Positions 44,507 to 53,895 of a stretch of 64,000 nt of DNA are shown piece by piece; the stretch's first letter is position 1, and every line of letters starts with the position of its first letter. Position numbers and translations under genes: made by a program. Source of the DNA: Saprospiraceae bacterium (GTDB lineage: Bacteria > Bacteroidota > Bacteroidia > Chitinophagales > Saprospiraceae); the NCBI GenBank assembly GCA_022841745.1, contig JALHQW010000034.1, forward strand, positions 1 to 64,000. Direction: 5' to 3'. The notes under the pieces were generated by a model. That model was not told where the DNA came from and made no database searches. It worked only from the letters and a program-made list of their open reading frames with translations.

Positions 44507-45400
44507 ATGCTCCCCCAGCAAAAAATACTACGGGTACTGAACCTCATCAGACTTCTTAGGGAACCCTTTCCTAAGACCGTGAAGCAATTGTCGCTGCTGC
44601 TAGAATGCGACGAACGAACTACCTACCGCTACCGTGACCTGCTTGCTGAACTCGGCTATTTCGTGGAGCTGAACGAAAACAACGGCTGGTACCTCCCTGA
44701 TGTGAAGGAACGCTATGCCGCCGACTTGACCGTTGAGGAAATGGCCATTTTGCGCACGGCGCTTTCATCCCTGCCTGCTGGGCATCCACTGAAGCAGAGC
44801 ATACACCGAAAGCTGTTCAAAAAATCGGAACTGCTGCCATTGGCGGACGAACTGGCAGAGGTGCGGAGGGCACAAACGGTCAGCATCTTGCAAAATGCCA
44901 TCAACAATCACCGAGTAGTAAAGCTGCGCAGGTATTTTTCAGCCAATTCCAACACCATTAGCGATAGGGCTGTGGAGCCGTTGGAATTCGATGGTGACTT
45001 CTCCCAATTGACTGCCTGGGAGCCCGCCCTGGGCGAGATGCGCTATTTCAAGACGACCCGTATAGAGGGGGTGGAACTGCTGCCCAATGCACGTACCTAC
45101 TCCGGAAGTGCTCCGCCCTGTGATATTTTCAAGATGTCGGGAGAGCCATTTACAGTGAAGCTGCTGCTGAGTAAGCGGGCCTACAGCCTGTTGGTGGAGG
45201 AGTATCCCGCTGCCAAGCACTTTATACTGCCCATCGAAAACGATGACTTTCCTTACAGGCTGGTGATGGAGGTGCGCTCCCAGGATGGGATTGGACGCTT
45301 TGTGCTCGGACAAGCGGGAGAACTTGTCGTGGAGGAGCCGGAGAGCTTCGTGGCGTACCTGCGGGAAAGGGCGGGGAGGGGGATGTGGATTGAAAAATGA
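44507..45400 (+). CDS. HTH-WYL transcriptional regulator
   Basis: A 297-residue regulator. Residues 5-60 form a winged helix-turn-helix (TVKQLSLLLECDERTTYRYRDLL). The WYL-like ligand domain runs from about 125 to 200 (ILQNAINNHRVVKLRRY starts it; the FDGDFSQLTAWEPALGEMRYFKTTRI core follows), and a WCX C-terminal extension ends the protein. WYL regulators often control CRISPR-Cas and other defence genes through nucleic-acid or nucleotide ligands. It lies upstream of, and co-oriented with, the cas operon, with a 540-nt gap that holds a separate promoter. A role in CRISPR control is likely by context only. Confidence 0.9.
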   Translation: MLPQQKILRVLNLIRLLREPFPKTVKQLSLLLECDERTTYRYRDLLAELGYFVELNENNGWYLPDVKERYAADLTVEEMAILRTALSSLPAGHPLKQSIHRKLFKKSELLPLADELAEVRRAQTVSILQNAINNHRVVKLRRYFSANSNTISDRAVEPLEFDGDFSQLTAWEPALGEMRYFKTTRIEGVELLPNARTYSGSAPPCDIFKMSGEPFTVKLLLSKRAYSLLVEEYPAAKHFILPIENDDFPYRLVMEVRSQDGIGRFVLGQAGELVVEEPESFVAYLRERAGRGMWIEK

Positions 45401-45528
45401 TAATGCAAAAAAAAACTTAAAAAAATCACAATGTGAAATTTAAATATAATAAATTGAATATCAATTTTTTATGAAAAATTATGATAGTTTACTGGGAGTC
45501 TCAGTTACAAGTTGTACAAGCCCACCTC

Positions 45529-45559
45529 TTGACAATGGGCAATAATTTTCGAATCTTTG
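45529..45559 (+). promoter_or_regulatory. Candidate cas operon promoter
   Basis: TTG (45529-45531) and AATCTTTG (45552-45559) with a 20-nt spacer; the -7 matches 7 of 8 of TAnnTTTG. The 45401-45528 stretch is AT-rich and has no gene I can support. Predicted transcription starts about 110 nt before the Cys-rich micro-ORF and 375 nt before cas8b. Confidence 0.55.
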
Positions 45560-45672
45560 CAGTGAAATCTTTATCAGGAAATTTAAGTCAATTCAATCCT
45601 TGTTCTTTTGGAGTTGTTTGACTCAAATTCCCTGAGTTTCAATCTTTCTTATCATAGATTAAAGTTCACAAT

Positions 45673-45834
45673 ATGAACAATTGCAAAGGTCACAAAAATC
45701 AAAGTAAAAACCAAAATGACAACTTCGTTGATTACGACTGGTACTTCCCTCCAGATATTGAAAAAGGCTGTATCAAATGTAATTTTTTCCCGCAAATGTG
45801 TGATGGGACCTGTCAAATCTGTGGTCGTCCTTGA
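45673..45834 (+). CDS. 53-residue Cys-rich micro-ORF upstream of cas8b
   Basis: A small open frame on the cas strand: ATG at 45673, TGA at 45832-45834. It encodes a 53-residue peptide with C33-x2-C36, then C43, C47 and C50 (GCIKC, MCDGTCQICGRP), the layout of a zinc-ribbon-like knuckle. The N-terminal half is Asn/Lys/Asp-rich, then YDWYFPPDIEKG. It lies about 105 nt before cas8b and in the presumed cas leader. An overlapping frame on the other strand (45652-45972) would cross the cas8b start and I rejected it. I do not recognise the family and expression is untested; it could be chance, but the Cys spacing and cas orientation make it worth noting. Confidence 0.45.
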   Translation: MNNCKGHKNQSKNQNDNFVDYDWYFPPDIEKGCIKCNFFPQMCDGTCQICGRP

Positions 45835-45939
45835 TTGCAAATTTTGGGATGAAAAATCTTTTTCGAAGCATTGACACAAACTGACAGAGGGGGGCGGATA
45901 CCTTGCACCCGTGTTCAGACAATATAAAACTTTTAGCTT

Positions 45940-47862
45940 ATGCTCAATACACTTATCGCCATTGGCAACCAACTCGGAGAAGAAATGGACGAGTGGGATG
46001 ACCTGATAAATCAGGTCGAAGTCGAAAAGACAATGGGCAAGGACAACATCCCGCTCAACAACTATGTGGCTGAAATGATATTCGACCTCGATGCGAAGGA
46101 TGTTTACGTCAGTCCTGCATTTTGGGAATATGATGACAATTCTCCAAAGGACTGGCGAAACATCAGGATAACAGAACGCAATGGAAAATCGACGTTCCCT
46201 TGTGTATTAGCCAAGAAAAATCTGGAACAATACCGTAAGACCTTTTTCGGCAAAACGGGAAAAGGCGAAAAAGGCGAGTTTGTGCAGGCAATTGAAGCCA
46301 GACAACCTGGCCTCGTAGGCTCAAAGCTTTATCAAGCCCTCACAGAAGTTTATGGTTTGAAAGACCTGTTTGATGACAAGTATTTTGATAAAACTAAAGA
46401 AACGGTATCGGCTGAAAAATTGTGGGCAGGATTAAACTTGGGTAAAACTGACAGAATCATCTTACTTTCTACAAGTATCAAAAGCGACAAATTGGGGCTT
46501 GCCCAACCAACACCATTTAAAGACCTCGATGGCTTCGAGCAGTATTTCCTGCCAACAAAAAAGGAAGAAAAAATTGCTACATCAGCCCCGAAGCTTTGCT
46601 ATGCTACTGGTGAAACACATGGGGATGTAATGGAGCCGGAATTTGCAAATAGGTACAGCATCAACAAGATGTTTGTGACCACTACCATGAATTATGCAGC
46701 CCATCTTGATTCAAGTGTGTTTCAAGCGAACTATCAAGCATCGGGAAAGGTGCAAACGGCACTTGAACGTGGCTCCAATTATATTCTCAAAAAACTGACA
46801 ACCAAGATTGCGGGCATTGACCATTGCATCATCCCTGAGTTTTTGTCTTTTGAACCAGTGCCAGAACTTTACAAACTGGAAGGAATTCAACGGCGATGTG
46901 ATTTGTTTTTCCAAACTGAAGATTGGGAGAGAATTACAGATAGAATTGAAGATAATGTTGATTCAATGTACTGGATTACTTTTCAAGGCTTTCAGTCAGA
47001 TGGCAACTATTTCAAAACCACCAATCTAATCAAAAGTGTAAGTAAGCACCATCTGAACAAGTTGATAGATGGTTTTTGGAAGCTCAATAATGAATGGAAA
47101 AGCCAAGACGATTTCCCTTGGCGTGAAATAATGACTTTCAAAGAGAAGCACTTGAATTTTACCTTGCGTTCTGTCTATAATATTATTCCAGTTAGAAAAG
47201 ATTTGGTAAAAAATAAGGCACTTGTTTTCTTCAAGTCGCTCCTTGAAAACAGGCAAGTCGAAAAAGCAGAGGTTTATGAATTTTTCAACGAACTCATTCT
47301 TTGCTATTGGCACAAGCGGTTCAAGGCTTACGCAAATATTTATACCAACGATTACTTTGACTTTGCTGCACGGGATGCCGTGTTCAAATACCTCGCTGTT
47401 TTTCAAATTTTAAAACAATTCAAACTCATTAAAGGCATGGAAAATACCAATCAAAACCCACAGCCCGATATGCCCGTACTTGAAAAAACGGACGATTACC
47501 AAGAACGGATTGAGCGATTTTTTACAAGAATGGAATACAATGATGACCAAAAAGCAATGTTTTATCTTGGAAGAGCTTTAAGCAAAATTGCACATGCTCA
47601 AAGTAAAAAACATCCTTCTAAACCTATCTTAAAAAAATTGAATTACAATGGACTTAGCGTCAGAGACATAGTACAGTTGAGGGAAGCCATAGAAGAAAAA
47701 GCTCAACAGTATAAAGTCCATGATGAAGCAGGTTATTCATTTTCCCGTTTTCACCAATTTTTTAAGTATTTGGATTGGGAAAAGCGCATTAATCCACATG
47801 AGTCATTGTTCTTCTTGCTTTCTGGATATTCGTTTTTCTGGACTCAAGAAAAGATTTCCTAA
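45940..47862 (+). CDS. cas8b: Cas8b/Csh1, type I-B Cascade large subunit
   Basis: A 640-residue protein of the Csh1/TM1802 family, the large subunit of type I-B Cascade that recognises the PAM and stabilises the R-loop. KLCYATGETHGDVMEPEF near residue 224 corresponds to the family's central Cys region, but the usual CxxC zinc pair is reduced to a single Cys. It is first of an eight-gene cas operon in typical I-B order. The base composition is noticeably richer in A+T than that of cas6-cas4. The start is ATG 45940. A long poorly conserved middle is normal for Cas8. Confidence 0.9.
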   Translation: MLNTLIAIGNQLGEEMDEWDDLINQVEVEKTMGKDNIPLNNYVAEMIFDLDAKDVYVSPAFWEYDDNSPKDWRNIRITERNGKSTFPCVLAKKNLEQYRKTFFGKTGKGEKGEFVQAIEARQPGLVGSKLYQALTEVYGLKDLFDDKYFDKTKETVSAEKLWAGLNLGKTDRIILLSTSIKSDKLGLAQPTPFKDLDGFEQYFLPTKKEEKIATSAPKLCYATGETHGDVMEPEFANRYSINKMFVTTTMNYAAHLDSSVFQANYQASGKVQTALERGSNYILKKLTTKIAGIDHCIIPEFLSFEPVPELYKLEGIQRRCDLFFQTEDWERITDRIEDNVDSMYWITFQGFQSDGNYFKTTNLIKSVSKHHLNKLIDGFWKLNNEWKSQDDFPWREIMTFKEKHLNFTLRSVYNIIPVRKDLVKNKALVFFKSLLENRQVEKAEVYEFFNELILCYWHKRFKAYANIYTNDYFDFAARDAVFKYLAVFQILKQFKLIKGMENTNQNPQPDMPVLEKTDDYQERIERFFTRMEYNDDQKAMFYLGRALSKIAHAQSKKHPSKPILKKLNYNGLSVRDIVQLREAIEEKAQQYKVHDEAGYSFSRFHQFFKYLDWEKRINPHESLFFLLSGYSFFWTQEKIS

Positions 47863-47897
47863 AACACTCAAAATCAAACGTTTAAAATAAAAAGACA

Positions 47898-48896
47898 ATG
47901 AAAAATACCATTTCCAACAATTCCGACTTTCTTTTCCTCTACGAGGCAATCCAATGTAATCCCAACGGCGACCCTGACGAGGAGAACAAGCCAAGAATGG
48001 ACAAAGATACCTCAACAAACCTTGTGACTGACGTAAGGGTAAAGCGATATATTCGTGATTTTCTGAAACAGGAAGGAACCGAAATATTCGTGGACATGGA
48101 AGGTGACAAGAAAGTTAGTCCCGACACCCGTTTGATTGAAGTTATCAAAAGGATGTATGCTGAACCGGAGACAGTAAAGGCAATTTTTCAAGGGGACAGC
48201 CAACTAGTTGCGCTTTTTGAAGAACTGACCAAAGGAAAGTCGCCAGAAGAAATTGTAAAAAAACTACAAGACGATAAAGACAAAAAGTTCTATCCACTAA
48301 ATAATCCATTGCTTACTTGGCTTGTGTCTGACAAGTATTTGGATATCCGCTTGTTTGGAAGTGCTTTTGCCGTCAAGGGATTTACAAAAACTTTTACAGG
48401 CCCAGTTCAATTAAATTGGGGCTACTCTTTGCACCCTGTGCAAATCATAGAGAGCGACTCCATCGTGACCATTATGAACGACGATTCCAGCACATTTGGC
48501 AAAGACTACCGGGTTCATTATAGCCTACTTGCCTTCCACGGCTCCATCAATAAGTACGCTGCCAAAAGTACGGGTATGACCGATGAAGATTTGAAGCTTT
48601 TCCGAAAGGCGATTTGGGATAGCATTCCTGCTAATCCGACACGCTCCAAGTTGAATCAGTACCCCAAACTGTATGTAGAAATTGTTTACAATGATGGCTT
48701 CACCAATGGTCAGTTTGGTGATTTGCGGCAGCACATATCAGCAAAAGCCCAAAAAGAGGCAATCAGGGGATTCAATGACCTCGACTTGGATTTGACGAAC
48801 CTAGAAGCGCTTATCAAAGGCAACATGGGTGATGGAAAGCCTGTCAAAGAGGCCAGCATCAAGACCGCTGCTGGCATAGAGTTCAAAATCTCTTGA
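47898..48896 (+). CDS. cas7: Cas7/Csh2, Cascade backbone
   Basis: A 332-residue Cas7-family protein (Csh2, type I-B). The N-terminus FLFLYEAIQCNPNGDPDEENKPRMD is the Csh2 signature, and TNLVTDVRVKRYIRDFL completes the RRM-like first block. Multiple Cas7 copies bind the crRNA spacer. It follows cas8b by 35 nt. The C-terminal half, with FTGPVQLNWGYSLHPVQII and FGKDYRVHYSLLAFHG, matches the family. Confidence 0.95.
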   Translation: MKNTISNNSDFLFLYEAIQCNPNGDPDEENKPRMDKDTSTNLVTDVRVKRYIRDFLKQEGTEIFVDMEGDKKVSPDTRLIEVIKRMYAEPETVKAIFQGDSQLVALFEELTKGKSPEEIVKKLQDDKDKKFYPLNNPLLTWLVSDKYLDIRLFGSAFAVKGFTKTFTGPVQLNWGYSLHPVQIIESDSIVTIMNDDSSTFGKDYRVHYSLLAFHGSINKYAAKSTGMTDEDLKLFRKAIWDSIPANPTRSKLNQYPKLYVEIVYNDGFTNGQFGDLRQHISAKAQKEAIRGFNDLDLDLTNLEALIKGNMGDGKPVKEASIKTAAGIEFKIS

Positions 48897-48913
48897 TTTC
48901 AAATCATCATAGC

Positions 48914-49681
48914 ATGGAAATACTCACGTTCGATGTGTGCGGGAAGTTGGCGCATTTCCGAAAATATTACGCCAACAACACTGCCATGTCATTCAGCATA
49001 CCGCCCCGGACGACGATTCTGGGTATGATTGCCAGCGTTTTGGGTGAGCAAAAAGAGACCTATCACGAGGCTTGGCAATCGGATAAGCTGCGGATTGGAG
49101 TGCGGGTTTTGTCGCCGATGAAAAAAACATTTCATCGGCTCAACCTGCTCTCTATTAAAGGTCTTGAAGATTTCTCAGGGAAAAACGGCAGAATACAAAC
49201 CCCTTTTGAGGTTGTGAGCGGGCTTGACATTAAGACCGATTTAGTCCGTTACAGGGTGTATCTATCCTGCTTTGAGGATGGCAAAACGGCATTTGAAAAA
49301 ATCAAGGTTGCCTTTCTGAATCGGCAACAGGTTTATGCACTTACACTCGGCACTGCCAATTTCACCGCCTGGTTGGAGAATATCAGGTTGTTTGATACAC
49401 ATAAGATTAAACTTCAACAGCCAAATGGTTTTAGCACTATTCATTCTGCCATACCCTCCCAAGTTGTGAAGGAGCTAAAATTTGACCCGGACAAGGACGA
49501 AGACCAATTGGAAGAAGATTTGTTGCCGGGTGACTTTATTGCCAACCATAACCGGGAGCTATCTAGGATGGACAGGGCACTTTTCAGCACCGCCTCAAAA
49601 GGAATTCGTGTAATTCTAAAGCAGGAATACTACTCGCTTGTGGGCGGGGAAGAGCCTGAAAACATTTTATTCCTAGAATGA
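48914..49681 (+). CDS. cas5: Cas5, Cascade subunit
   Basis: A 255-residue Cas5 of the I-B branch. The N-terminal TFDVCGKLAHFRKYYANNTAMSFSIPPRTTILGMIASVLG shows the RAMP ferredoxin-like fold and Cas5 motif (G-x-x-AHFRK). It caps the 5' handle of the crRNA. I chose ATG 48914 rather than 48893 because it opens on the conserved first strand. Its last four bases overlap the cas3 start (ATGA), so translation is coupled. Confidence 0.93.
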   Translation: MEILTFDVCGKLAHFRKYYANNTAMSFSIPPRTTILGMIASVLGEQKETYHEAWQSDKLRIGVRVLSPMKKTFHRLNLLSIKGLEDFSGKNGRIQTPFEVVSGLDIKTDLVRYRVYLSCFEDGKTAFEKIKVAFLNRQQVYALTLGTANFTAWLENIRLFDTHKIKLQQPNGFSTIHSAIPSQVVKELKFDPDKDEDQLEEDLLPGDFIANHNRELSRMDRALFSTASKGIRVILKQEYYSLVGGEEPENILFLE

Positions 49682-52164
49682 ACTACTACTCCCATGCAAA
49701 GCAGGATGATAATGGTTTGCGGGTAGGAAGCAAGCTGTTGGTAAAGCATACCGAAGGTGTTCGGGAAAAGGCTTTAACTTCATTGTTTCTCGCCAATGGA
49801 CTACCATTTGACAAAGAAATAACGAAGGAATTGCTTTCGCTGATTTGCCTTTTCCATGATTTAGGAAAGTACACCTCCCATTTTCAAAATTATCTCCTCG
49901 ACAAGAAGGGTGAATTTGACCCAGAACTAAAACAACATGCCCGATTTGGAGCTTATGTGCTCTTGAATAAACTTTTACCAATTTGGGAGTCTGAAGCCTT
50001 TCTTGCTTGGTTTATCATTGTTCATCATCATTCAAGTTTGTGGGCTATAAATGAGTTGGATACAATGCTGAAACAAGGTCGAACCGATAATTGGGTGTTT
50101 GACAAACAACTGCCTTCGTTTATACCTGGAATAGAAACAATAAAAGCTGAGATAAATGAGCCAGAGCTTGGTAAATGGTTACATTTTCCAGGAAAAGAGG
50201 TTGGCAGAAAATTGAGGTCGTTTCACTCAGATTTTACCGACATTCAACATTATTTCCTGACCAACTATCTTTTTTCCCTACTTATCGAAGCAGACAAACT
50301 GGATGCCTCCGATTCTTCACTTCATAAGCGAAAATCTCCGCCATCAGGATTAGTTGATAAAAATAAGCCGCTTACACTGCCAGAAGGTTTTGAAAGACGC
50401 CCTATTGCTTCTTTTTCTCAAAATGAGCTACGCTCGTATGTACGTTGGCAGGTTAACAGTCATTTTGAAAACAGAAAGGAGATGCTGGATTGTCGCCTGT
50501 TCACCTTGACCGCACCAACTGGAATTGGCAAAACCCTGTCTGCACTTGACTTTGCGCTAAAACTAAGGACACTAATTAGGGAAGAGGAAGGACAGGAAGC
50601 ACAGATAATTTACGGACTTCCATTTATCAATATCATCGAGCAATCCATCCCTGTTTACGAGGAGGTCCTTGGTAAGGAAGCTACTGTTTTGGCACATTAC
50701 CAGTTTGCAGATGCATTGGAATTCGTGAAGAAGGCGGACAGAGAGCCTACAAGCGAGAACCTAAACTACAACCAACGGCAAATGCTGGTGGACACCTGGC
50801 AAAGCGATGTGGTAATAACAACCTTCGTTCAATTGCTTCACACACTGATTGGTTATCGCAACAAGCTGCTTTTGAAATTCCACCATTTGGCAGGAAGCAT
50901 CATCATCCTCGATGAAATACAAGCGATGAGATTAGAACACTTGCCACTCATTGGTGCTTCATTGAATTATCTTGCTAAGTTCTTAGATGCCCGTATTTTG
51001 GTGATGACGGCTACTCGTCCAAAAATTTATGAACTGGCGCAATGTGAGATTTTGGATGGAAGAAAAGAAAAACTATTGCCTCAGAAAGAACTGCTTACTG
51101 ATTATGAGGCTGTATTTTCAGTATTCAAGCGGACGAAAATAGTTCCTTTGATTTCAAGCACTTTGGCTGATGAAGATAGATTTTGGGAAGAAATGTTTGC
51201 GGCTAAATGGTCGGAGTCGAAGTCTTGTCTTGTAGTGGTCAATACCGTCAAACGTTCCTTGCAGGTTTTTGACTATTTTCAAAAGAAATGGAAATCAAAA
51301 CAATATTACAATCCTCTTTACTACCTCTCTACGAATATCGTTCCCGCCCATCGAATGGGTATAATCAAGCAAGTGAAGTCAGATTTAGAAGCGGGGCTTA
51401 ACCCTGTCCTTGTTTCTACGCAAAGTGTAGAGGCGGGAGTTGACCTTTCCTTCGAAATGGCTTTTCGGGATTTGGCGCCAATTGACAGCATCATTCAAGT
51501 AGCTGGGCGGGTAAACCGCCACAATAAAAAAGAACTGGAGCATTCGCCAGTTTATGTAATGGATTTTGGAGACTGTGAGCGGATTTATGGGAAAATAACT
51601 ACACCACAAGCTAAAAATGCACTGAAAATCGGGTTGGAACAATTTCCAAAAGGGATTGGCGAAGAGAACTACTTCAAACTGATTGAAGGCTATTTTGAAG
51701 CTGTAGCTGGTCACAGTTCTTTCCAATGTTCAAGAGAGATTTTTAATGCAATGCGGTCGTTGAAATATGATGGCGAGTTAGAAAAAAAGAAATCGGGCGA
51801 AGTATATGTTTCTTCCTTTCAAGTTATTGAAGATAGAGGATTTGCCGCCTCCGTTTTCATAGAATGTGATGAGGATGCTACTGAAGCCTTGAATAAGTTC
51901 AGGGAATTAGGAAGAAGCGGTTTGGATAAATTCAAGCGTAAAGAAGCTTTTGAAGACCACAAAAAAGCATTTCATCAACATATTATCACCGTTCCCAAAT
52001 ACCTTCCCAAAATGGAAGAATTGATGAAACTGGAATCTGCAACACTTATTCCAGATAGTATTTGGCTGGTAAAACGGGACTGGTTGGGTGATTACTACGA
52101 CTTAACCACCGGGTTTATTCGACTAGATGATAAATCAACCGATTCACAAACTGTATCATTCTAA
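49678..52164 (+). CDS. cas3: Cas3 helicase-nuclease
   Basis: An 828-residue fused HD nuclease and SF2 helicase. The N-terminal HD domain has LFHDLGKYTSHF (His about 60, Asp about 61) and VHHHSS (about 118-122). The helicase has Walker A TAPTGIGKT (about 278), motif II DEIQ at about 412-415 (most Cas3 have DEIH or DEVH), and motif VI QVAGRVNRHNK. It degrades target DNA recruited by Cascade. The start overlaps the cas5 stop. The sequence is AT-richer than the downstream genes. Confidence 0.95.
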   Translation: MNYYSHAKQDDNGLRVGSKLLVKHTEGVREKALTSLFLANGLPFDKEITKELLSLICLFHDLGKYTSHFQNYLLDKKGEFDPELKQHARFGAYVLLNKLLPIWESEAFLAWFIIVHHHSSLWAINELDTMLKQGRTDNWVFDKQLPSFIPGIETIKAEINEPELGKWLHFPGKEVGRKLRSFHSDFTDIQHYFLTNYLFSLLIEADKLDASDSSLHKRKSPPSGLVDKNKPLTLPEGFERRPIASFSQNELRSYVRWQVNSHFENRKEMLDCRLFTLTAPTGIGKTLSALDFALKLRTLIREEEGQEAQIIYGLPFINIIEQSIPVYEEVLGKEATVLAHYQFADALEFVKKADREPTSENLNYNQRQMLVDTWQSDVVITTFVQLLHTLIGYRNKLLLKFHHLAGSIIILDEIQAMRLEHLPLIGASLNYLAKFLDARILVMTATRPKIYELAQCEILDGRKEKLLPQKELLTDYEAVFSVFKRTKIVPLISSTLADEDRFWEEMFAAKWSESKSCLVVVNTVKRSLQVFDYFQKKWKSKQYYNPLYYLSTNIVPAHRMGIIKQVKSDLEAGLNPVLVSTQSVEAGVDLSFEMAFRDLAPIDSIIQVAGRVNRHNKKELEHSPVYVMDFGDCERIYGKITTPQAKNALKIGLEQFPKGIGEENYFKLIEGYFEAVAGHSSFQCSREIFNAMRSLKYDGELEKKKSGEVYVSSFQVIEDRGFAASVFIECDEDATEALNKFRELGRSGLDKFKRKEAFEDHKKAFHQHIITVPKYLPKMEELMKLESATLIPDSIWLVKRDWLGDYYDLTTGFIRLDDKSTDSQTVSF

Positions 52165-52167
52165 ACC

Positions 52168-52890
52168 ATGCCTGCACCACAAACAAGCATCGAAACCACC
52201 ACCCTCAGCCCCCATGCGCTGACCTCCCTTCCCTTCACCACCCTTACCTTCCCGGAAATCCATTTGGAGACGAGGGATGCACACAAGCTGCGGGGGTATT
52301 TCGGCAATTTGTTCAAGGAACATTCGCCGCTGCTGCACAACCACTTCGAGGATGGGAAGAGCCGCTATGCCTACCCCTTGGTGCAGTACAAGGTGCTGCG
52401 GAACGTGCCCACGCTGGTGGGCATGGGCGAGGGGGCCGACTTGCTGGCGGAGCTGTTTCTGAAAACACAAGAACTGGACATCGAAGGGACGGTCTATCCG
52501 CTTTTTACGAAGGAAATAAAGCATAGCCGGGTGGCCATCGGCATGTCTGATGGTTTGGTGAAGTATCGTTTCGAGACGTTTTGGATGGCACTGAACCAGG
52601 AGAACCACCGGGTCTATATGGAGTCGGATGAGTCGTTCGATTTCGTACTCCTGGAAAGGATTCTAGTGGGCAATATCCTGTCCTATTTCAAGGCGTTCGG
52701 GCATTTCTTCGGGCCGGAGGAAAGGGTGAGGGTGGAGCTGGACATTGAGGCTTATCGGTCGGCGAAGTTCAAGGACAACAAGATGGCGGCTTTCACAGGG
52801 CATTTTGAAACCAATGTATTGCTCCCGGATTTCATCGGACTTGGTAAGTCGGTTTCGAGGGGCTTTGGCACCATTCGCAAAATCAGTTGA
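52168..52890 (+). CDS. cas6: Cas6-like crRNA endonuclease
   Basis: A 240-residue RAMP protein in the Cas6 position. The C-terminal Gly-rich loop GLGKSVSRGFGTIRKI is the hallmark of Cas6 (G-rich then GFG). The N-terminal half contains KEHSPLLHNHFEDGKSRY, with His residues that could be catalytic; it is a Bacteroidota-type Cas6 with divergent N-terminus. It should cleave the repeat 8 nt from its 3' end, giving the 5'-ATTGAAAC handle. It begins 3 nt after cas3. GC content jumps upward here relative to cas3. Confidence 0.82.
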   Translation: MPAPQTSIETTTLSPHALTSLPFTTLTFPEIHLETRDAHKLRGYFGNLFKEHSPLLHNHFEDGKSRYAYPLVQYKVLRNVPTLVGMGEGADLLAELFLKTQELDIEGTVYPLFTKEIKHSRVAIGMSDGLVKYRFETFWMALNQENHRVYMESDESFDFVLLERILVGNILSYFKAFGHFFGPEERVRVELDIEAYRSAKFKDNKMAAFTGHFETNVLLPDFIGLGKSVSRGFGTIRKIS

Positions 52891-52893
52891 GCC

Positions 52894-53895
52894 ATGCAAC
52901 TACACCTCAATTCCTACGGTGCTTACCTCCATGTGAAGGAGGAGATGTTCGAGGTATCGGTGAAGGCCGATAATGAGACGAAGAGGACGCAGGTGGCGGC
53001 GCACAAGGTGAAGAGCATTTGGCTTAGTACCGGCACGGCGCTGTCGAGCGATGCGGTGCGGCTGGCGGTGCGCAACAATATTGACATCGTTTTCTTGGAG
53101 AACAACGGCACGCCCATCGGGCGGGTGTGGCACACGAAGCTGGGCAGCACGACGCTGATCCGGAAGCGGCAACTGGAGGCGAGCTTGGGGGCGGAGGCGC
53201 TGCATTATACCAAGCTGTGGGTGGGGGCGAAGATGGACAACCAAATCGAAATGGTGGAGGGCTTGCGCAAGCACCGTCCGCAGCACCATAGTTACCTGGA
53301 TTTTCAGTTGGAGGCAATGGCGGCATTGCGCAAGCAAGTGGAGTCGGTATCGGCCCGGCACGTGGACGATGTCGCGGACAGCATACGGGGCTGGGAGGGC
53401 ACTTGTGGGCGCTTGTACTTCGAGACTTTGAGTTTTGTGATGCCGCAGCAGTACCAGTTCGGGGGCAGGAGTTTCCGTCCGGCGAAGGACGCGTTCAATG
53501 CTTTCCTGAACTATGCCTACGGGGTGCTGTATGCACGGGTGGAGAAGGCGCTGATGCTGGCAGGGGTTGACCCGTACGTGGGCTTCCTGCATAGGGACGA
53601 TTACAATTACAAAAGCATGGTGAACGATTTCATCGAGCCTTACCGGGGCTATGCGGACAAGACGGTTTTCACGCTTTTCTCTGCCAAAAAAGTACGGCAG
53701 GACCATACGGACGCCATCACGAACGGGGTGTCGCTGAACAAGGAGGGCAAGGCATTGCTGATGGAGCATTTCAACCAGTACCTCGAAGAGGAGAAGGTGC
53801 GCTACAAGGGGCGGCAGCAGAGCCGGGCGGCTACGATTCAGTTCGATGCACATCAATTTGCAAACGAACTAATCGGGAAATCGGAACCGTTATGA
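52894..53895 (+). CDS. cas1: Cas1 integrase
   Basis: A 333-residue Cas1. The metal-binding residues are Glu168 (GWEGTCGRLYF), His233 (GFLHRDDYN) and Asp245 with Glu248 (VNDFIEPYR), all in the family positions. The N-terminal beta domain begins LHLNSYGAYLHVKEE. Cas1-Cas2 inserts new spacers at the leader. The gene overlaps cas2 by ATGA. GC-rich codon use contrasts with cas8b-cas3. Confidence 0.97.
   Translation: MQLHLNSYGAYLHVKEEMFEVSVKADNETKRTQVAAHKVKSIWLSTGTALSSDAVRLAVRNNIDIVFLENNGTPIGRVWHTKLGSTTLIRKRQLEASLGAEALHYTKLWVGAKMDNQIEMVEGLRKHRPQHHSYLDFQLEAMAALRKQVESVSARHVDDVADSIRGWEGTCGRLYFETLSFVMPQQYQFGGRSFRPAKDAFNAFLNYAYGVLYARVEKALMLAGVDPYVGFLHRDDYNYKSMVNDFIEPYRGYADKTVFTLFSAKKVRQDHTDAITNGVSLNKEGKALLMEHFNQYLEEEKVRYKGRQQSRAATIQFDAHQFANELIGKSEPL

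Noticed and set aside
45652-45972. 106-codon minus-strand frame before cas8b
   Set aside because: It runs across the cas8b start and a promoter region with no domain; the plus-strand Cys-rich frame is more plausible.
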